Notes under the pieces: generated by a model | The model's input: the letters and a program-made list of their open reading frames with translations, nothing else | Databases searched by the model: none | Told to the model about the DNA's origin: nothing | Translations under genes and position numbers: made by a program | Part shown: positions 32,185 through 40,389 of the stretch, piece after piece | How positions within the stretch are numbered: position 1 is the stretch's first letter | How the letters are laid out: each line of letters starts with the position of its first letter | Assembly: GCF_014654365.1 (NCBI RefSeq) | Contig: NZ_BNAY01000001.1 | Location: 1,302,001 to 1,366,000 of the forward strand | Source: Amycolatopsis oliviviridis | Lineage (GTDB): Bacteria > Actinomycetota > Actinomycetes > Mycobacteriales > Pseudonocardiaceae | Direction of reading: 5' to 3' | Length of the DNA: 64,000 nucleotides

Positions 32185-33260
32185 CGCGCGCTCCTTCCGA
32201 GCTTTCCGGTGGCGGGTCGCAAGGGGACGTCGAGTCCGTCGTAGAGGCCGGGTTTGGCGTCCACGAGCCAGTCGATGGCGCCGACCAGCCTGCCGACCGC
32301 GGTCGCGTTGCCGCCGGCGGACCGGTTCTCGCCCTCGTCGGTGGCCTCGACCGAGACCTCGATCCTGGGACGGCCTTCGATGATCACCTTGTGCGCGCCG
32401 TCGCCGCTGGGCGGTGACGGCCAGTCCGGGGCGCACGACGCGTGGATGCGGGTGACGTGCTCGATGACGATGCGGGGTTCGCCGTCCACGATCCCCTGCA
32501 CTTCGAACCGGACCGCCCCCTGCGTACCCGCTTCGAAGTCTCCCATCGCCCGCGTGGTCACGGTTTCCTCGAGCGGGCGGCGGTCGAGCGTCTCGCGGAT
32601 CTCGTCCAGTTCGACGCCGAGGCCGCGGGCGATCAGCCGAACCTGACCGCCCCACACCATGGTCGGGACCGAGGGGGCCAGCATCGGCGGCTGATAGTCC
32701 ATCGGCTGGCCCATGCCGACCAGGTAGCGAACGGAGTCCGGCTGATTGTAGGTGGTGTAGTCGAAGATCTCCTGACAGCGGACCACGTCCACGGTGGTAC
32801 CGAGCCCGCTGATCAGCAACGGCAGAATGTCGTTGCCCCAGCCCGGATCGACACCGGAGACGAACAGCGAGCCGCCGCCCTCGGCGATCGCCGCGAGTAC
32901 CGGCTCCCGCAACTCCTCGGGTGCGTTTCGCTGGTCGTACAAGGCGTAGAGCGCGGGTGTCACCACCACCGCCCCCGCCCTGATCGCGCGGACGATGTCG
33001 GCCAGCGCTTCGGCGGGCCGGATGTCACCGGACGCCGCGTACACCACCGCCCGCGGACCCGCCGCCAGAACCGCTTCGACGTCATCGGTCGCCGCCACAC
33101 CCAGTTCGCCGTCGACTCCCGCGAGCGCGGCCGCGTCGCGACCGACCTTCGCGGAGTCGTGCACGAGCACACCGGTGAGTTCCAGCGCCGGATGCGCGTC
33201 GACGGCCCGGATGGAGGCACGGCCGATGTTGCCTGTACCCCAGACAACTGTGGGAATCAT
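32181..33260 (-). CDS. NAD(P)-dependent dehydrogenase of the 2,4-diaminopentanoate/dihydrodipicolinate reductase type
   Basis: 359 aa. An N-terminal Rossmann fold (VVWGTGNIGRASIRAV) is followed by GVLVHDSAKVGRDAA and VVYAASGDIRPAEA; the second half (SGVDPGWGNDILPLLISGLG, CQEIFDYTTYNQPDSVRYLVG) is that of actinobacterial proteins annotated as amine dehydrogenases or dihydrodipicolinate reductases. The physiological substrate is unknown. ATG 33260 opens on the Rossmann strand; the frame extends to 33308. Confidence 0.8.
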   Translation of the reverse strand: MIPTVVWGTGNIGRASIRAVDAHPALELTGVLVHDSAKVGRDAAALAGVDGELGVAATDDVEAVLAAGPRAVVYAASGDIRPAEALADIVRAIRAGAVVVTPALYALYDQRNAPEELREPVLAAIAEGGGSLFVSGVDPGWGNDILPLLISGLGTTVDVVRCQEIFDYTTYNQPDSVRYLVGMGQPMDYQPPMLAPSVPTMVWGGQVRLIARGLGVELDEIRETLDRRPLEETVTTRAMGDFEAGTQGAVRFEVQGIVDGEPRIVIEHVTRIHASCAPDWPSPPSGDGAHKVIIEGRPRIEVSVEATDEGENRSAGGNATAVGRLVGAIDWLVDAKPGLYDGLDVPLRPATGKLGRSAR

Positions 33261-33417
33261 GAAGTCGAGGTTAACCGAATCACCGATCGGTTCCCAGTCC
33301 CGAAACAATCACGAAAACCGCAGGTCAGAGCGCATTACTCGGGTTCATTCACGGCGGCAACGAAAGCGTTCCGGCACGCGGAACGAGCGCCGTTTTCCTC
33401 GGTGAGCGGTAATCGCG

Positions 33418-33447
33418 TTGAGGCTCGCCGACGGCACTGTGTACTGT
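33418..33447 (+). promoter_or_regulatory. Candidate promoter of the efflux leader transcript
   Basis: TTGAGG (33418-33423) and TACTGT (33442-33447) with 18 bp between. Transcription would begin near 33454, one or two bases before a GTG that opens a 23-codon frame. Confidence 0.45.
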
Positions 33448-33455
33448 TCGCTCTC

Positions 33456-33527
33456 GTGACGAGCCCCGAGTCGGACAGAACCACGCCGCCGGTCATCCGG
33501 CGGCGTGTCGTCGTGTCCTGCCGTTAG
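33456..33527 (+). CDS. Putative 23-aa leader peptide upstream of the MFS efflux gene
   Basis: GTG 33456 to TAG 33527: MTSPESDRTTPPVIRRRVVV then SCR. Its codons 10-17 span a perfect 10-bp hairpin (33483-33506). It stands near the expected transcript start and 128 bp before the MFS start codon. Many actinobacterial antibiotic efflux genes are switched on when a ribosome stalls on such a leader; the Pro-Pro and Arg-Arg-Arg codons are possible stall points. No experiment or homology supports it here. Confidence 0.4.
   Translation: MTSPESDRTTPPVIRRRVVVSCR
33483..33506 (+). promoter_or_regulatory. Hairpin inside the leader peptide frame
   Basis: ACGCCGCCGG (33483-33492) pairs perfectly with CCGGCGGCGT (33497-33506) around TCAT. 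A ribosome translating or stalling on the leader frame would open it, which would suit attenuation of the downstream efflux gene. Confidence 0.45.
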
Positions 33528-33654
33528 GCAGCGGCCCTCTCACTTCCTGACGACCCGCTTTCCGATGCCCGAGCGCTGTTCCGTGCGCCCGGCCGGGTTC
33601 CCCTTGTCCCGCGCACGGCTTCCTCCTGCTCGTCTTCTGCTTGGGAGTCGTCCG

Positions 33655-34800
33655 TTGCCCCTGTTCGTCTATGTCCTCGGCCTTGCCGTCTTCGCGCAAG
33701 GCACCTCCGAATTCATGGCCTCCGGTCTCGTGCCGGGAATCGCCGGTGACCTGTCCGTCCCCGTGGGCGCGGCCGCCGCGCTGACGTCGGCGTACGCCGT
33801 CGGAATGATCGTCGGCGCACCCGCCATGGCCGTGCTCAGCGCGCGCTGGCCTCGCCGCCGGGCCCTGGCCGGGTTCCTGACCGCCTTCGTCGTGGTGCAC
33901 GTCATCGGCGCCGTGACCAAGAGTTTCCCGGTGTTGTTCGGCACGCGGATCATCGCCGCGATCGTCAACGCCGGGTTCCTCGCGGTCGCCATGCCCGTCG
34001 CGATCGCCCTGGCGTCAAAGGGAAAACAGGCGCGCGCGACCGCGGTGCTCTTGGCGGGCATCACGCTGTCGTGCGTCGCAGGCGTACCCGCCGGAGCCAT
34101 CCTGGGTGATCTCGCGGGCTGGCGTTCCGCGTTCTGGGCGGTCGCCGCGTTGTGCCTTCCCGCACTGGTGCTGGTGTTCCGTTCGGCTCCCGCCGCCGCG
34201 GCGGACCCGCAGGAAATCTCCATCAGGCGCGAAGCACGCGAAGTGAAGACACCTCCCGTGCGGCACGCGATGATCCTCGGTGCCTTGGTCAACGGCGCGA
34301 CCTTCGCGACGTTCGCGTTCCTCGCGGTCATCGCGACAGACGTCGCTCGCCTCCCTTCCGGCGCGGTCTCCGGCCTGCTCGCGGCATTCGGCGTCGGAGC
34401 GTTCCTCGGGGTCACCGTGGCAGGCCGCACCGGCGACGGCGAACTCAACCGTGGCCTGGTCCTCGCGTTGTGCGCCTTGCCGGTCGGCTGGGCGGTGCTC
34501 GCGGCGACCGGGGCACAACCGATCGCGCTGTTCGTCGTGGCGACCGTCCAAGGCGGACTGTCCTTCTTCTGCGGTTCCACACTCGTGGCGCGGGTCATGC
34601 ACGTGGCTCCGGGCGCGCCCACGCTCGCCGGCTCGTTCGCGACGGTCGCGCTCAACGCGGGCGCGTTCCTGGGTCCGGTGCTCGCCGGTCTCGTCACCGG
34701 AGCGACGGGCGATTATCGCCACGCCGCCTGGGTCAGCGCGGCACTCACCGTCGTCCCGCTTCTGCTCGTCCGGCGGAGGGAGATGCCGCGGTCTGGGTAA
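33655..34800 (+). CDS. MFS drug efflux transporter (Cmx/CmlR-type)
   Basis: 381 aa, about 12 transmembrane helices. The start MPLFVYVLGLAVFAQGTSEF and the motif SARWPRRRALAGFLTAF (loop 2-3) resemble actinobacterial chloramphenicol exporters; the true substrate may differ. TTG 33655 is chosen because GGGAG (33643-33647) is well placed and the first helix starts at once; the frame upstream (from 33505) is Arg/Pro-rich and not membrane-like. The leader region before it suggests drug-responsive control. Confidence 0.82.
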   Translation: MPLFVYVLGLAVFAQGTSEFMASGLVPGIAGDLSVPVGAAAALTSAYAVGMIVGAPAMAVLSARWPRRRALAGFLTAFVVVHVIGAVTKSFPVLFGTRIIAAIVNAGFLAVAMPVAIALASKGKQARATAVLLAGITLSCVAGVPAGAILGDLAGWRSAFWAVAALCLPALVLVFRSAPAAAADPQEISIRREAREVKTPPVRHAMILGALVNGATFATFAFLAVIATDVARLPSGAVSGLLAAFGVGAFLGVTVAGRTGDGELNRGLVLALCALPVGWAVLAATGAQPIALFVVATVQGGLSFFCGSTLVARVMHVAPGAPTLAGSFATVALNAGAFLGPVLAGLVTGATGDYRHAAWVSAALTVVPLLLVRRREMPRSG

Positions 34801-34812
34801 CATCGGCGGACC

Positions 34813-35412
34813 ATGGAGATGATCACCGTGCCGGCGGGCGAGGTAACGCTTTCGGACCGCCGGACCCAGCGGAGCTGGACCGTCGGTGTCGAGTCCTTTC
34901 TGCTCGCACCCGGTCCGGTCACCCGCGAGACCGGCAAGCTCCCGCTCGTCGAGGTCTCCTGGGAGGACGCGCTCCAGTTCTGCAACACGGTGTCCGAACG
35001 CGAAGGGCTGACCCCGGCGTACCGGCTGGAGTCCGAAGTGGCGTGGGACCGGAGCGCGAACGGCTACCGCCTGCCCACCGAGGCGGAATGGGAGCACGCC
35101 TGCCGTGCCGGCACGACCGGTCCTCGCTACGGTCCGCTCGACGAGATCGCCTGGTACCGCGAGAACTCGGCGGAGTCCGTGCACGAGGTCGGCGGGAAGG
35201 CGCCCAACGCGTGGGGCTTCCACGACATGCTGGGCAACGTCTGGGAATGGTGCTGGGACGTGTACGACGCCGAGGTGTACGGCGAGTACCGGGTCCTGCG
35301 GGGCGGTGGCTGGTTCGACGAGCACTGGAGCTGCCGGGCTTCGGTTCGGCGCCGCAGTCACCCGACCTTCCGCGTCGACGACGTCGGCTTCCGTCTCGCC
35401 AGGTCACGGTGA
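34813..35412 (+). CDS. Formylglycine-generating-enzyme (SUMF1) fold protein
   Basis: 199 aa. FGE-sulfatase fold: YRLPTEAEWEHACRAGTTG, NAWGFHDMLGNVWEWCWDVY, YRVLRGGGWFDE and closing VGFRLARS. True FGEs use a Cys pair near the end; here WSCRASVRRR has one Cys only, so sulfatase activation is unlikely. Such short relatives are often of unknown function. It begins 12 bp after the MFS stop, so it is probably in that operon. Confidence 0.8.
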   Translation: MEMITVPAGEVTLSDRRTQRSWTVGVESFLLAPGPVTRETGKLPLVEVSWEDALQFCNTVSEREGLTPAYRLESEVAWDRSANGYRLPTEAEWEHACRAGTTGPRYGPLDEIAWYRENSAESVHEVGGKAPNAWGFHDMLGNVWEWCWDVYDAEVYGEYRVLRGGGWFDEHWSCRASVRRRSHPTFRVDDVGFRLARSR

Positions 35413-35430
35413 CCCCGGCGGGAGTCCGTG

Positions 35431-35757
35431 ATGATCACACGATTGAATGACGTCACGGACGCCCCGCCGGGGGTGCCGGACCTGGAGGAAACCGTGACCG
35501 GAACCGCTCCCCGAGACGTCGAACGCGTCTACTCCACCGCCGACGTCGTCGCGAAACTGCGCCGGCTCGCCGACGCTCTCGAGTCCGAGACCTCGTTCCG
35601 CATCCAGATCGCCGGGGAACGGTTCCGCGTCCCCGCCCGCGCGCAGTTCTCGATCGAGCACGAGCGCGGTGACGGCGAGGAGGAGGTCGAGTTCCAGCTG
35701 AAGTGGAAGATCGAGGAGACCGACTCGGACGACGACTCCGAAGGCACCGTCGTCTGA
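35431..35757 (+). CDS. Amphi-Trp domain protein
   Basis: 108 aa. The conserved part VYSTADVVAKLRRLADALES, ETSFRIQIAGERFRVPARA, EEEVEFQLKWKIEE matches the small amphi-Trp family of unknown function. It ends in an acidic tail. ATG 35431 is preferred; GTG 35494 with GGAGGA close by is a possible shorter start that would remove a less conserved 21-residue lead. It is followed by a clear terminator. Confidence 0.78.
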   Translation: MITRLNDVTDAPPGVPDLEETVTGTAPRDVERVYSTADVVAKLRRLADALESETSFRIQIAGERFRVPARAQFSIEHERGDGEEEVEFQLKWKIEETDSDDDSEGTVV

Positions 35758-35781
35758 TCTTCGATCCACGAGGACTTGCCG

Positions 35782-35815
35782 GGCGGGCCCGTATCTCTTC
35801 GCGGGCCCGCCTTTT
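35782..35815 (+). terminator. Rho-independent terminator after the amphi-Trp gene
   Basis: GGCGGGCCCG (35782-35791) pairs with CGGGCCCGCC (35802-35811) around a 10-nt loop, followed by TTTT. Confidence 0.8.
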
Positions 35816-35821
35816 CTGAGG

Positions 35822-36598
35822 CTAGGTCTGCCTCGCGACCAGTTCCATCCAGAAGTCCGGCGCGTACTTGGCGATCTTCGAGAACTCCATCTTGCCCGCC
35901 GGGCAGGCCCGGTTCGACGAGTCGACGACGCCGTTGCTCCAGTGCACGATCGCCCAGACGCAGCGGCCGTCCTTCATATGGTCGGTCACCCAGATCTCCA
36001 GGTAGTCCTTGCACTCGCGATACCAGATCGACCCGACGGTGTCGTCGCGGTGATCGCGGACGTCCGTGCTCCGCTGCGGGCAGGTGCCCTGCGCGTCGGA
36101 GCCGTTCGGGCGTCCGACGTTCGCCTGGAGGTCGGCCTCGTAGGTGATGAGCGTCCACGGCCATACCCCGGCGACACCGGTCGCGATCAGCACACCCGCC
36201 ATCGCGCCGGACAGCAGCAGCAAGAGCCGGTGACCGAAACCGATCCGGCGAGGTGCCGGGGGCGGCTGCCGCACGGGGTCGCCGAAAGCGAGTTCGACGA
36301 CACTGTCTTCCGATGACTGAGCGGCCGTCCTGGCGAGGACGCCCTGCAACCTCTTCACCGTTTCTTCGGTTTGCCCCAGGCCGAGAAGAATGGCGCGCAA
36401 CTCACTTTGACTCGGCGGTTCACGCCTGCCGTTCTCGATTTCCGAAATTCGTTCACGCCTGATCCGGAGTCCGTGTTGCGCCGCGCGGCCCGCGACGTTG
36501 TCCTGAGTGAGGCCCCGCTTGTCCCGGAGACGTTTGATCAGTGCTCCGAGCTCTTCGACGTCGGTGATGTCACCGGAATCGCCGCCCCGGGCTTCCAT
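35822..36598 (-). CDS. Membrane-anchored XRE-family protein
   Basis: 258 aa. The N-terminal HTH_3 domain (ALIKRLRDKRGLTQDNVAGR through RISEIENGRREPPSQ) is cytoplasmic, then one membrane helix (RLLLLLSGAMAGVLIATGVA) and an outer domain with four Cys (GTCPQRS, WYRECKDYLEIW, GRCVWAIVH, RACPAGKME), probably two disulfides. It looks like a one-protein signal transducer. ATG 36598 is chosen over the open frame to 36778 because the extra residues are Arg-rich without homology. DUF397 and DUF5753 regulator genes follow nearby. Confidence 0.75.
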   Translation of the reverse strand: MEARGGDSGDITDVEELGALIKRLRDKRGLTQDNVAGRAAQHGLRIRRERISEIENGRREPPSQSELRAILLGLGQTEETVKRLQGVLARTAAQSSEDSVVELAFGDPVRQPPPAPRRIGFGHRLLLLLSGAMAGVLIATGVAGVWPWTLITYEADLQANVGRPNGSDAQGTCPQRSTDVRDHRDDTVGSIWYRECKDYLEIWVTDHMKDGRCVWAIVHWSNGVVDSSNRACPAGKMEFSKIAKYAPDFWMELVARQT

Positions 36599-36795
36599 GG
36601 CGCTCCCCTGTCCCTCAGCGCTTGCGCGACCGCGCAGAGGTAGGTTAGCGACACCGCGGACGCTGGGCACTCGCGGCCGGGTTTCCGCTGGTGAACACGT
36701 TGTGCGGATGTCGCGACGAAATTCCCCGACGTCGCGACGACGTGCCATTCCACGATCTTTCCTCATCCGGCGAAACAAATGAGGAAGGAACTCCT

Positions 36796-37014
36796 GTGAC
36801 GCACGATCTCACCGGCGCGGCATGGTTCAAGAGCAGTCGTTGCGGAGGCGGCCCGACCTGTGTGGAAGTCGCCTTCCTGGAAACGGGGGTCGGCGTCCGG
36901 GACGCGAAGGACCCCGGCCCCGCTTTCGTGGTCTCCCCGGGCAGCTGGTCGTCTTTCGTCCGCCATTGTTCCGCGACGGCGGACGGTCAGGGATGCGACT
37001 CCGCCACCTCGTGA
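36796..37014 (+). CDS. DUF397-domain protein
   Basis: 72 aa: AAWFKSSRCGGGPTCVEVAF, GVRDAKDPGPAFVVSPGSW. This family is nearly always linked to DUF5753 XRE regulators and is related to the WhiJ/BldB developmental circuits of Streptomyces. GTG 36796 has AGGAAGGA upstream. Unusually, the partner gene is convergent and their 3' ends overlap by 28 bp. Confidence 0.88.
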   Translation: MTHDLTGAAWFKSSRCGGGPTCVEVAFLETGVGVRDAKDPGPAFVVSPGSWSSFVRHCSATADGQGCDSATS

Positions 37015-37841
37015 AGCAGGTCGACCGAATCCGCGGGCGCCAGCGCCAGCTCCTGGACCCGCTCGAACGCGGCGAGGTACTGCTTCACGCGCTCGGGCTC
37101 TTGGGTGAGCCGTCCCTCGGTCAGGTCGTCGGTGTAGACGACGTCCGGATCCTCGGGGCGCGGGAAGCCCAGGATGATGAACCCGCCCGCCTGGGCGGGA
37201 TGCATGCCGGCGGACGACGGCAGGACCCGCACGGTGACGTGCGGGTCCCCCGCCGCGTCGGCCAGGTGCCGCAGTTGCGCGGCCATCAGGCCCGGCTCGG
37301 GCACCGGTCGGCGAAGCGCCGCTTCGTCGACGACGACCGACAGGTGCGGCGGCTTCTCCCGGAGCAGAAGTGCCTGCCGATCCATCCGCAGCGCGACCCG
37401 GCGTTCGGCGACCTCGGGCGTCGAGCCGGCGGCGAGCGACAGCGCGTGCGCGTACTCGCGCGTCTGGAGCAGGCCGGGCACCCACTGCGGCTGATACTCG
37501 CGGATGTCACCGGCCTCTTCTTCGTACCCGAGATAGAGGTTGTAGCCGTCGTAGATGACACCTTCGAGGTCCGGCCGCTTGCCCCGCTGCCGCGACACCG
37601 CGAGCATCGCCGCTCGGCGGGCACCGGCCACCGCGTAGAAGTCCAAGAGTTCACGCAGGTCCAGCGGGCGGACCGCGACCTGTCCGGTCTCGATCCGGCT
37701 GATCTTGGCGGCCGAGCACTCCAGGCGCGCGGCGGCCTCGTCCAGCGTCCGGCCCGCTTGCTCCCGCAGACGCCTGAGTTCGCCACCGAACCGGCGACGG
37801 TCTTCCACCGCGTCAGACGCCTCTGCCACCCGAACTCCCAT
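36987..37841 (-). CDS. XRE-family regulator with DUF5753 domain (WhiJ-like)
   Basis: 284 aa. The HTH (FGGELRRLREQAGRTLDEAA, AAKISRIETGQVAVRPLDLR) is followed by the DUF5753 effector domain (EYQPQWVPGLLQTREYAHAL, VVVDEAALRRPV, TVRVLPSSAGMHPAQAGGF). Family members bind DNA and are modulated by a cognate DUF397 protein. The ATG at 37841 lies 20 bp from a TGCAA-N3-TTGCA site, and a second site fronts the divergent membrane gene, so it may control both. Confidence 0.88.
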   Translation of the reverse strand: MGVRVAEASDAVEDRRRFGGELRRLREQAGRTLDEAAARLECSAAKISRIETGQVAVRPLDLRELLDFYAVAGARRAAMLAVSRQRGKRPDLEGVIYDGYNLYLGYEEEAGDIREYQPQWVPGLLQTREYAHALSLAAGSTPEVAERRVALRMDRQALLLREKPPHLSVVVDEAALRRPVPEPGLMAAQLRHLADAAGDPHVTVRVLPSSAGMHPAQAGGFIILGFPRPEDPDVVYTDDLTEGRLTQEPERVKQYLAAFERVQELALAPADSVDLLHEVAESHP

Positions 37842-37860
37842 CGAAGCAAAAACTACACAA

Positions 37861-37920
37861 TGCAAATCTTGCACTACTGGCCGCCGCTCGCTAGCGTCCA
37901 TGCAGAATGCAATATTTGCA
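37861..37920. promoter_or_regulatory. Pair of TGCAA-N3-TTGCA operators in a divergent promoter
   Basis: TGCAA-ATC-TTGCA at 37861-37873 and TGCAA-TAT-TTGCA at 37908-37920, each followed by C, with centres 47 bp apart. One is next to the XRE/DUF5753 start, the other 14 bp before the membrane gene start. The most likely binder is the XRE protein itself. Confidence 0.6.
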
Positions 37921-37934
37921 CGAGGGGACAGATC

Positions 37935-38678
37935 ATGGCCGATGGGCTGCACAAACTGGTCGAGGAAGGCGTTCCGGAGGTGGTCGAACGCCTCGGCAGA
38001 TGGCTCTTGTACGCCGTCTTCTGGCTGACGACGGCGATCCTCGCCCTCTGGTTCCTCAGGACGGGTCTCGTCTACGGCACCTTGGTCATCGTTCCCCCCT
38101 TGGTCCTGCTCTTCAGCGCCAAGTTCCGCGGCCTGGGCAGGGTCTCGACCACGTTGCTGGTGATCGCCGGACTGGCGGCGATGGTGCCCACGTTCTTCCT
38201 CGGGAAGTACAAGGCGGTCGAGGACGGCCACACCGGCTTGATCTTCGTCGGCTTCCTCGTCTTCCTGATCTGGGGCGCCGCCTATCCGGCGATGCTCGAC
38301 AAGTTCGACGAGCGGTTCCAGCTTTCCCGACATGACGACCCGCGGCGCAAGCTTCCGAAGGAGGAGCGAAACCAGCTCGCCCTGCTCCGCGTACTCCTGG
38401 TCAAGATCGTCATGGCCACCGTGGCGATGCTGGTCGTCGACGCCACCGTCGTCGTGATCCTCAGTCTCGTCGCGCTCCTCCTCCGTAATCACTGGTCCGC
38501 GGCCGTCGTCGGCGTGGCCTGCCTGATCGAATCCGTCGCCGAGCTCGACGGCCTGAACCTCGTCTTCCGCTTCGACCCGATGGAGATCGCGGCCGGACTG
38601 CTCGCCGCGATGATGTGGTGGGACGCGGTCAAGAACCCGTTGTGGGACAGGCGAGTCCGGCCGGGGGTGGGACGATGA
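37935..38678 (+). CDS. Membrane protein of unknown function
   Basis: 247 aa with about six hydrophobic helices; I do not recognise the family. Helices are seen near 22-45, 47-60, 70-92, 102-120, 150-180 and 185-230, separated by a charged cytoplasmic loop (DKFDERFQLSRHDDPRRKLP). GAGGGGA sits before ATG 37935. It shares a divergent promoter with the XRE/DUF5753 gene and overlaps the next gene (ATGA). Confidence 0.75.
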   Translation: MADGLHKLVEEGVPEVVERLGRWLLYAVFWLTTAILALWFLRTGLVYGTLVIVPPLVLLFSAKFRGLGRVSTTLLVIAGLAAMVPTFFLGKYKAVEDGHTGLIFVGFLVFLIWGAAYPAMLDKFDERFQLSRHDDPRRKLPKEERNQLALLRVLLVKIVMATVAMLVVDATVVVILSLVALLLRNHWSAAVVGVACLIESVAELDGLNLVFRFDPMEIAAGLLAAMMWWDAVKNPLWDRRVRPGVGR

Positions 38679-39484
38679 TCCAGCCGCCGGGGACACCGCT
38701 CCCGCCACATCCGACGTCGGCCCGCCGGTGGGGAGCCCGCTGGATCGACTGGCTCGTACCGTGGCTGGTCACCTCGCCACTCTGGTTCCTGACCGCCGAG
38801 AAGATCCAAAGCGAGGCGGCGAAACACGGCTTTACGTTGGCGGGTAAGGGGATCTTCAAGTCCGTGTTCGGTGAATGGGGCGCGCTCGGTGACGCCGCCG
38901 GCGACGAAGCGGGCGAGTTGTGGAGCGACATCGTCTTCTACATCGCCCTGACCCTGGCGGTGCAGGTCCTGCTGATCATGGCGTACGAAGTGCTCCTCGT
39001 CCGCCTTTGGGGACGCACCCTGGGCAAGGCGGCCTTCGCGCTGACAGTGCGCCGCGACGACGGCGGGCGGCTGAGCTTCGGCCAGGTCTGCGCGCGGACA
39101 GCCATCACGGTCCTCGTCCCCGGCCTCGGCTGGGTGCTGCTCATCGCGGCGGTCCTCCAGTTGAGCGCGCTGCTCATGCTGGCGGGCGTCGCGCTCCTGA
39201 TCTTCTCGGCCGTCGAATGTTCCCTCCTGCGGATGTCACCGGCGGGCAAGACGTCCTGGCACGATCGGCGGACCGGTTCGGTCGTGGTGCCCAAGACCTG
39301 GACGGAACAGCTGCGGCAAGCGCGCGAGTTCCAGCAGCGTGCCTTGGACACTGGCGTGGCGCGCGCTCGCCAAGCCTGGCAGGCTCCTCAGGTCCAGCAG
39401 CTCTCCCAGCAGGCTCAGGCGACCTTCCAGCAGGTACGGGAGCGCGGACGTCAGGCGATACGGCGCGACGACGGACCGTCATGA
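38675..39484 (+). CDS. RDD-family membrane protein
   Basis: 269 aa. RRWGARWIDWLVPWLVTSPL and LVRLWGRTLGKAAFALTVRRDDGG are RDD landmarks; three to four helices lie between 20 and 200. A long Gln/Ala/Arg-rich C-terminal tail (QLRQAREFQQRALD, QAWQAPQVQQLSQQAQATFQ) may be helical and cytoplasmic. Coupled by ATGA to the preceding membrane gene, and therefore under the same TGCAA-site promoter. RDD proteins are transport-like, substrate unknown. Confidence 0.85.
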   Translation: MIQPPGTPLPPHPTSARRWGARWIDWLVPWLVTSPLWFLTAEKIQSEAAKHGFTLAGKGIFKSVFGEWGALGDAAGDEAGELWSDIVFYIALTLAVQVLLIMAYEVLLVRLWGRTLGKAAFALTVRRDDGGRLSFGQVCARTAITVLVPGLGWVLLIAAVLQLSALLMLAGVALLIFSAVECSLLRMSPAGKTSWHDRRTGSVVVPKTWTEQLRQAREFQQRALDTGVARARQAWQAPQVQQLSQQAQATFQQVRERGRQAIRRDDGPS

Positions 39485-40375
39485 ACCGGCGGGCCGCACC
39501 AGGTCCTCAAGCCCGATCCGCTTCAGGAACCGCTCGCGGATCCGGTCCGCCACGGCACTGACTTCTTCGGAACCGTCGTTCGACGGATCGATGTGCACCC
39601 GGAACGGGCGTTCGCTCTCGGACGCCTGGACGACGTCGACGATCGCGTCCGCCACGGCCGCGACGTCGGCGTCCGGCGGCGTGAGGGAGGCGAGCCGGGA
39701 GCCGACCTGGTCCATCAGGCCCGCGTACCGCTCTTCGTAGGCGGCGACGGTGGCAGCATCGGCCGGGTGCCCACCGTTGGCGAAGTGGTTGGTACCGGAG
39801 GTGAACGCTCCCGGGACGACGATCGTCGTGCCGATGCCGAATCGGGCCAGTTCGGCCGCGTAGCTGACGGCGAGCGCGTCCATGGCGGCCTTCGCGGCGA
39901 AGTACGGCGCCAGGTACGGCGGGGTACCGCCTCGGGTGCTCGAACTGCCGACCCAGACCACCAAACCTCGCCCTCGCGCCCGTAGCACGGGCAGCGCGGC
40001 CCGGTTGACCCGTTGCGCGCCAAGGACATTCGTATCGTAGACCGCAGCGAGCTCGTCCGGCGTGAACGCCTCGGCCGGCCCGATGACCATGTGCCCGGCG
40101 TTGTGCACGACGACGTCCACCCTGCCCTGCTCGTCCACGATTCCGGCGATCGCGGCGTCCGCCGACTCCTGGGACGCGACGTCCAGTTCGATCGTACGGA
40201 GGCCGACACCATACTCTTTCGCGTAGTCCTCGGCCGCCGAGACGGCCTGCGCGTTGCGACCGGAGGTCTGACGCATCCCCGCGTAGACGGTGTGCCCGGC
40301 GCGGGCCAGCGCCCGCGCGGCGAGCGCGCCGAAGCCACTGGACGCGCCGGTGATGACGATGATCTTTTCGTTCAT
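39479..40375 (-). CDS. SDR-family oxidoreductase
   Basis: 298 aa. Rossmann loop TGASSGFGALAARALARAG, NAG motif (VVHNAGHMVIG), active site Ser in WVGSSSTRGG and YFAAK. Likely reduces or oxidises an alcohol/ketone; substrate unknown. It follows another SDR by 14 bp and its 3' end overlaps the convergent RDD gene by 6 bp. The SDR pair is divergent from a TetR gene. Confidence 0.9.
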   Translation of the reverse strand: MNEKIIVITGASSGFGALAARALARAGHTVYAGMRQTSGRNAQAVSAAEDYAKEYGVGLRTIELDVASQESADAAIAGIVDEQGRVDVVVHNAGHMVIGPAEAFTPDELAAVYDTNVLGAQRVNRAALPVLRARGRGLVVWVGSSSTRGGTPPYLAPYFAAKAAMDALAVSYAAELARFGIGTTIVVPGAFTSGTNHFANGGHPADAATVAAYEERYAGLMDQVGSRLASLTPPDADVAAVADAIVDVVQASESERPFRVHIDPSNDGSEEVSAVADRIRERFLKRIGLEDLVRPAGS

Positions 40376-40389
40376 GGCGAGAACCCTTC

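Noticed and set aside
32442..33527. 361-codon plus-strand frame reaching the leader region of the MFS gene
   Set aside because: Mostly the shadow of the minus-strand dehydrogenase; only the last 23 codons (from 33456) have independent support.
34813..35412. A true formylglycine-generating enzyme and sulfatase system
   Set aside because: Only one Cys is in the region where FGE needs two, and no sulfatase gene is in the window.
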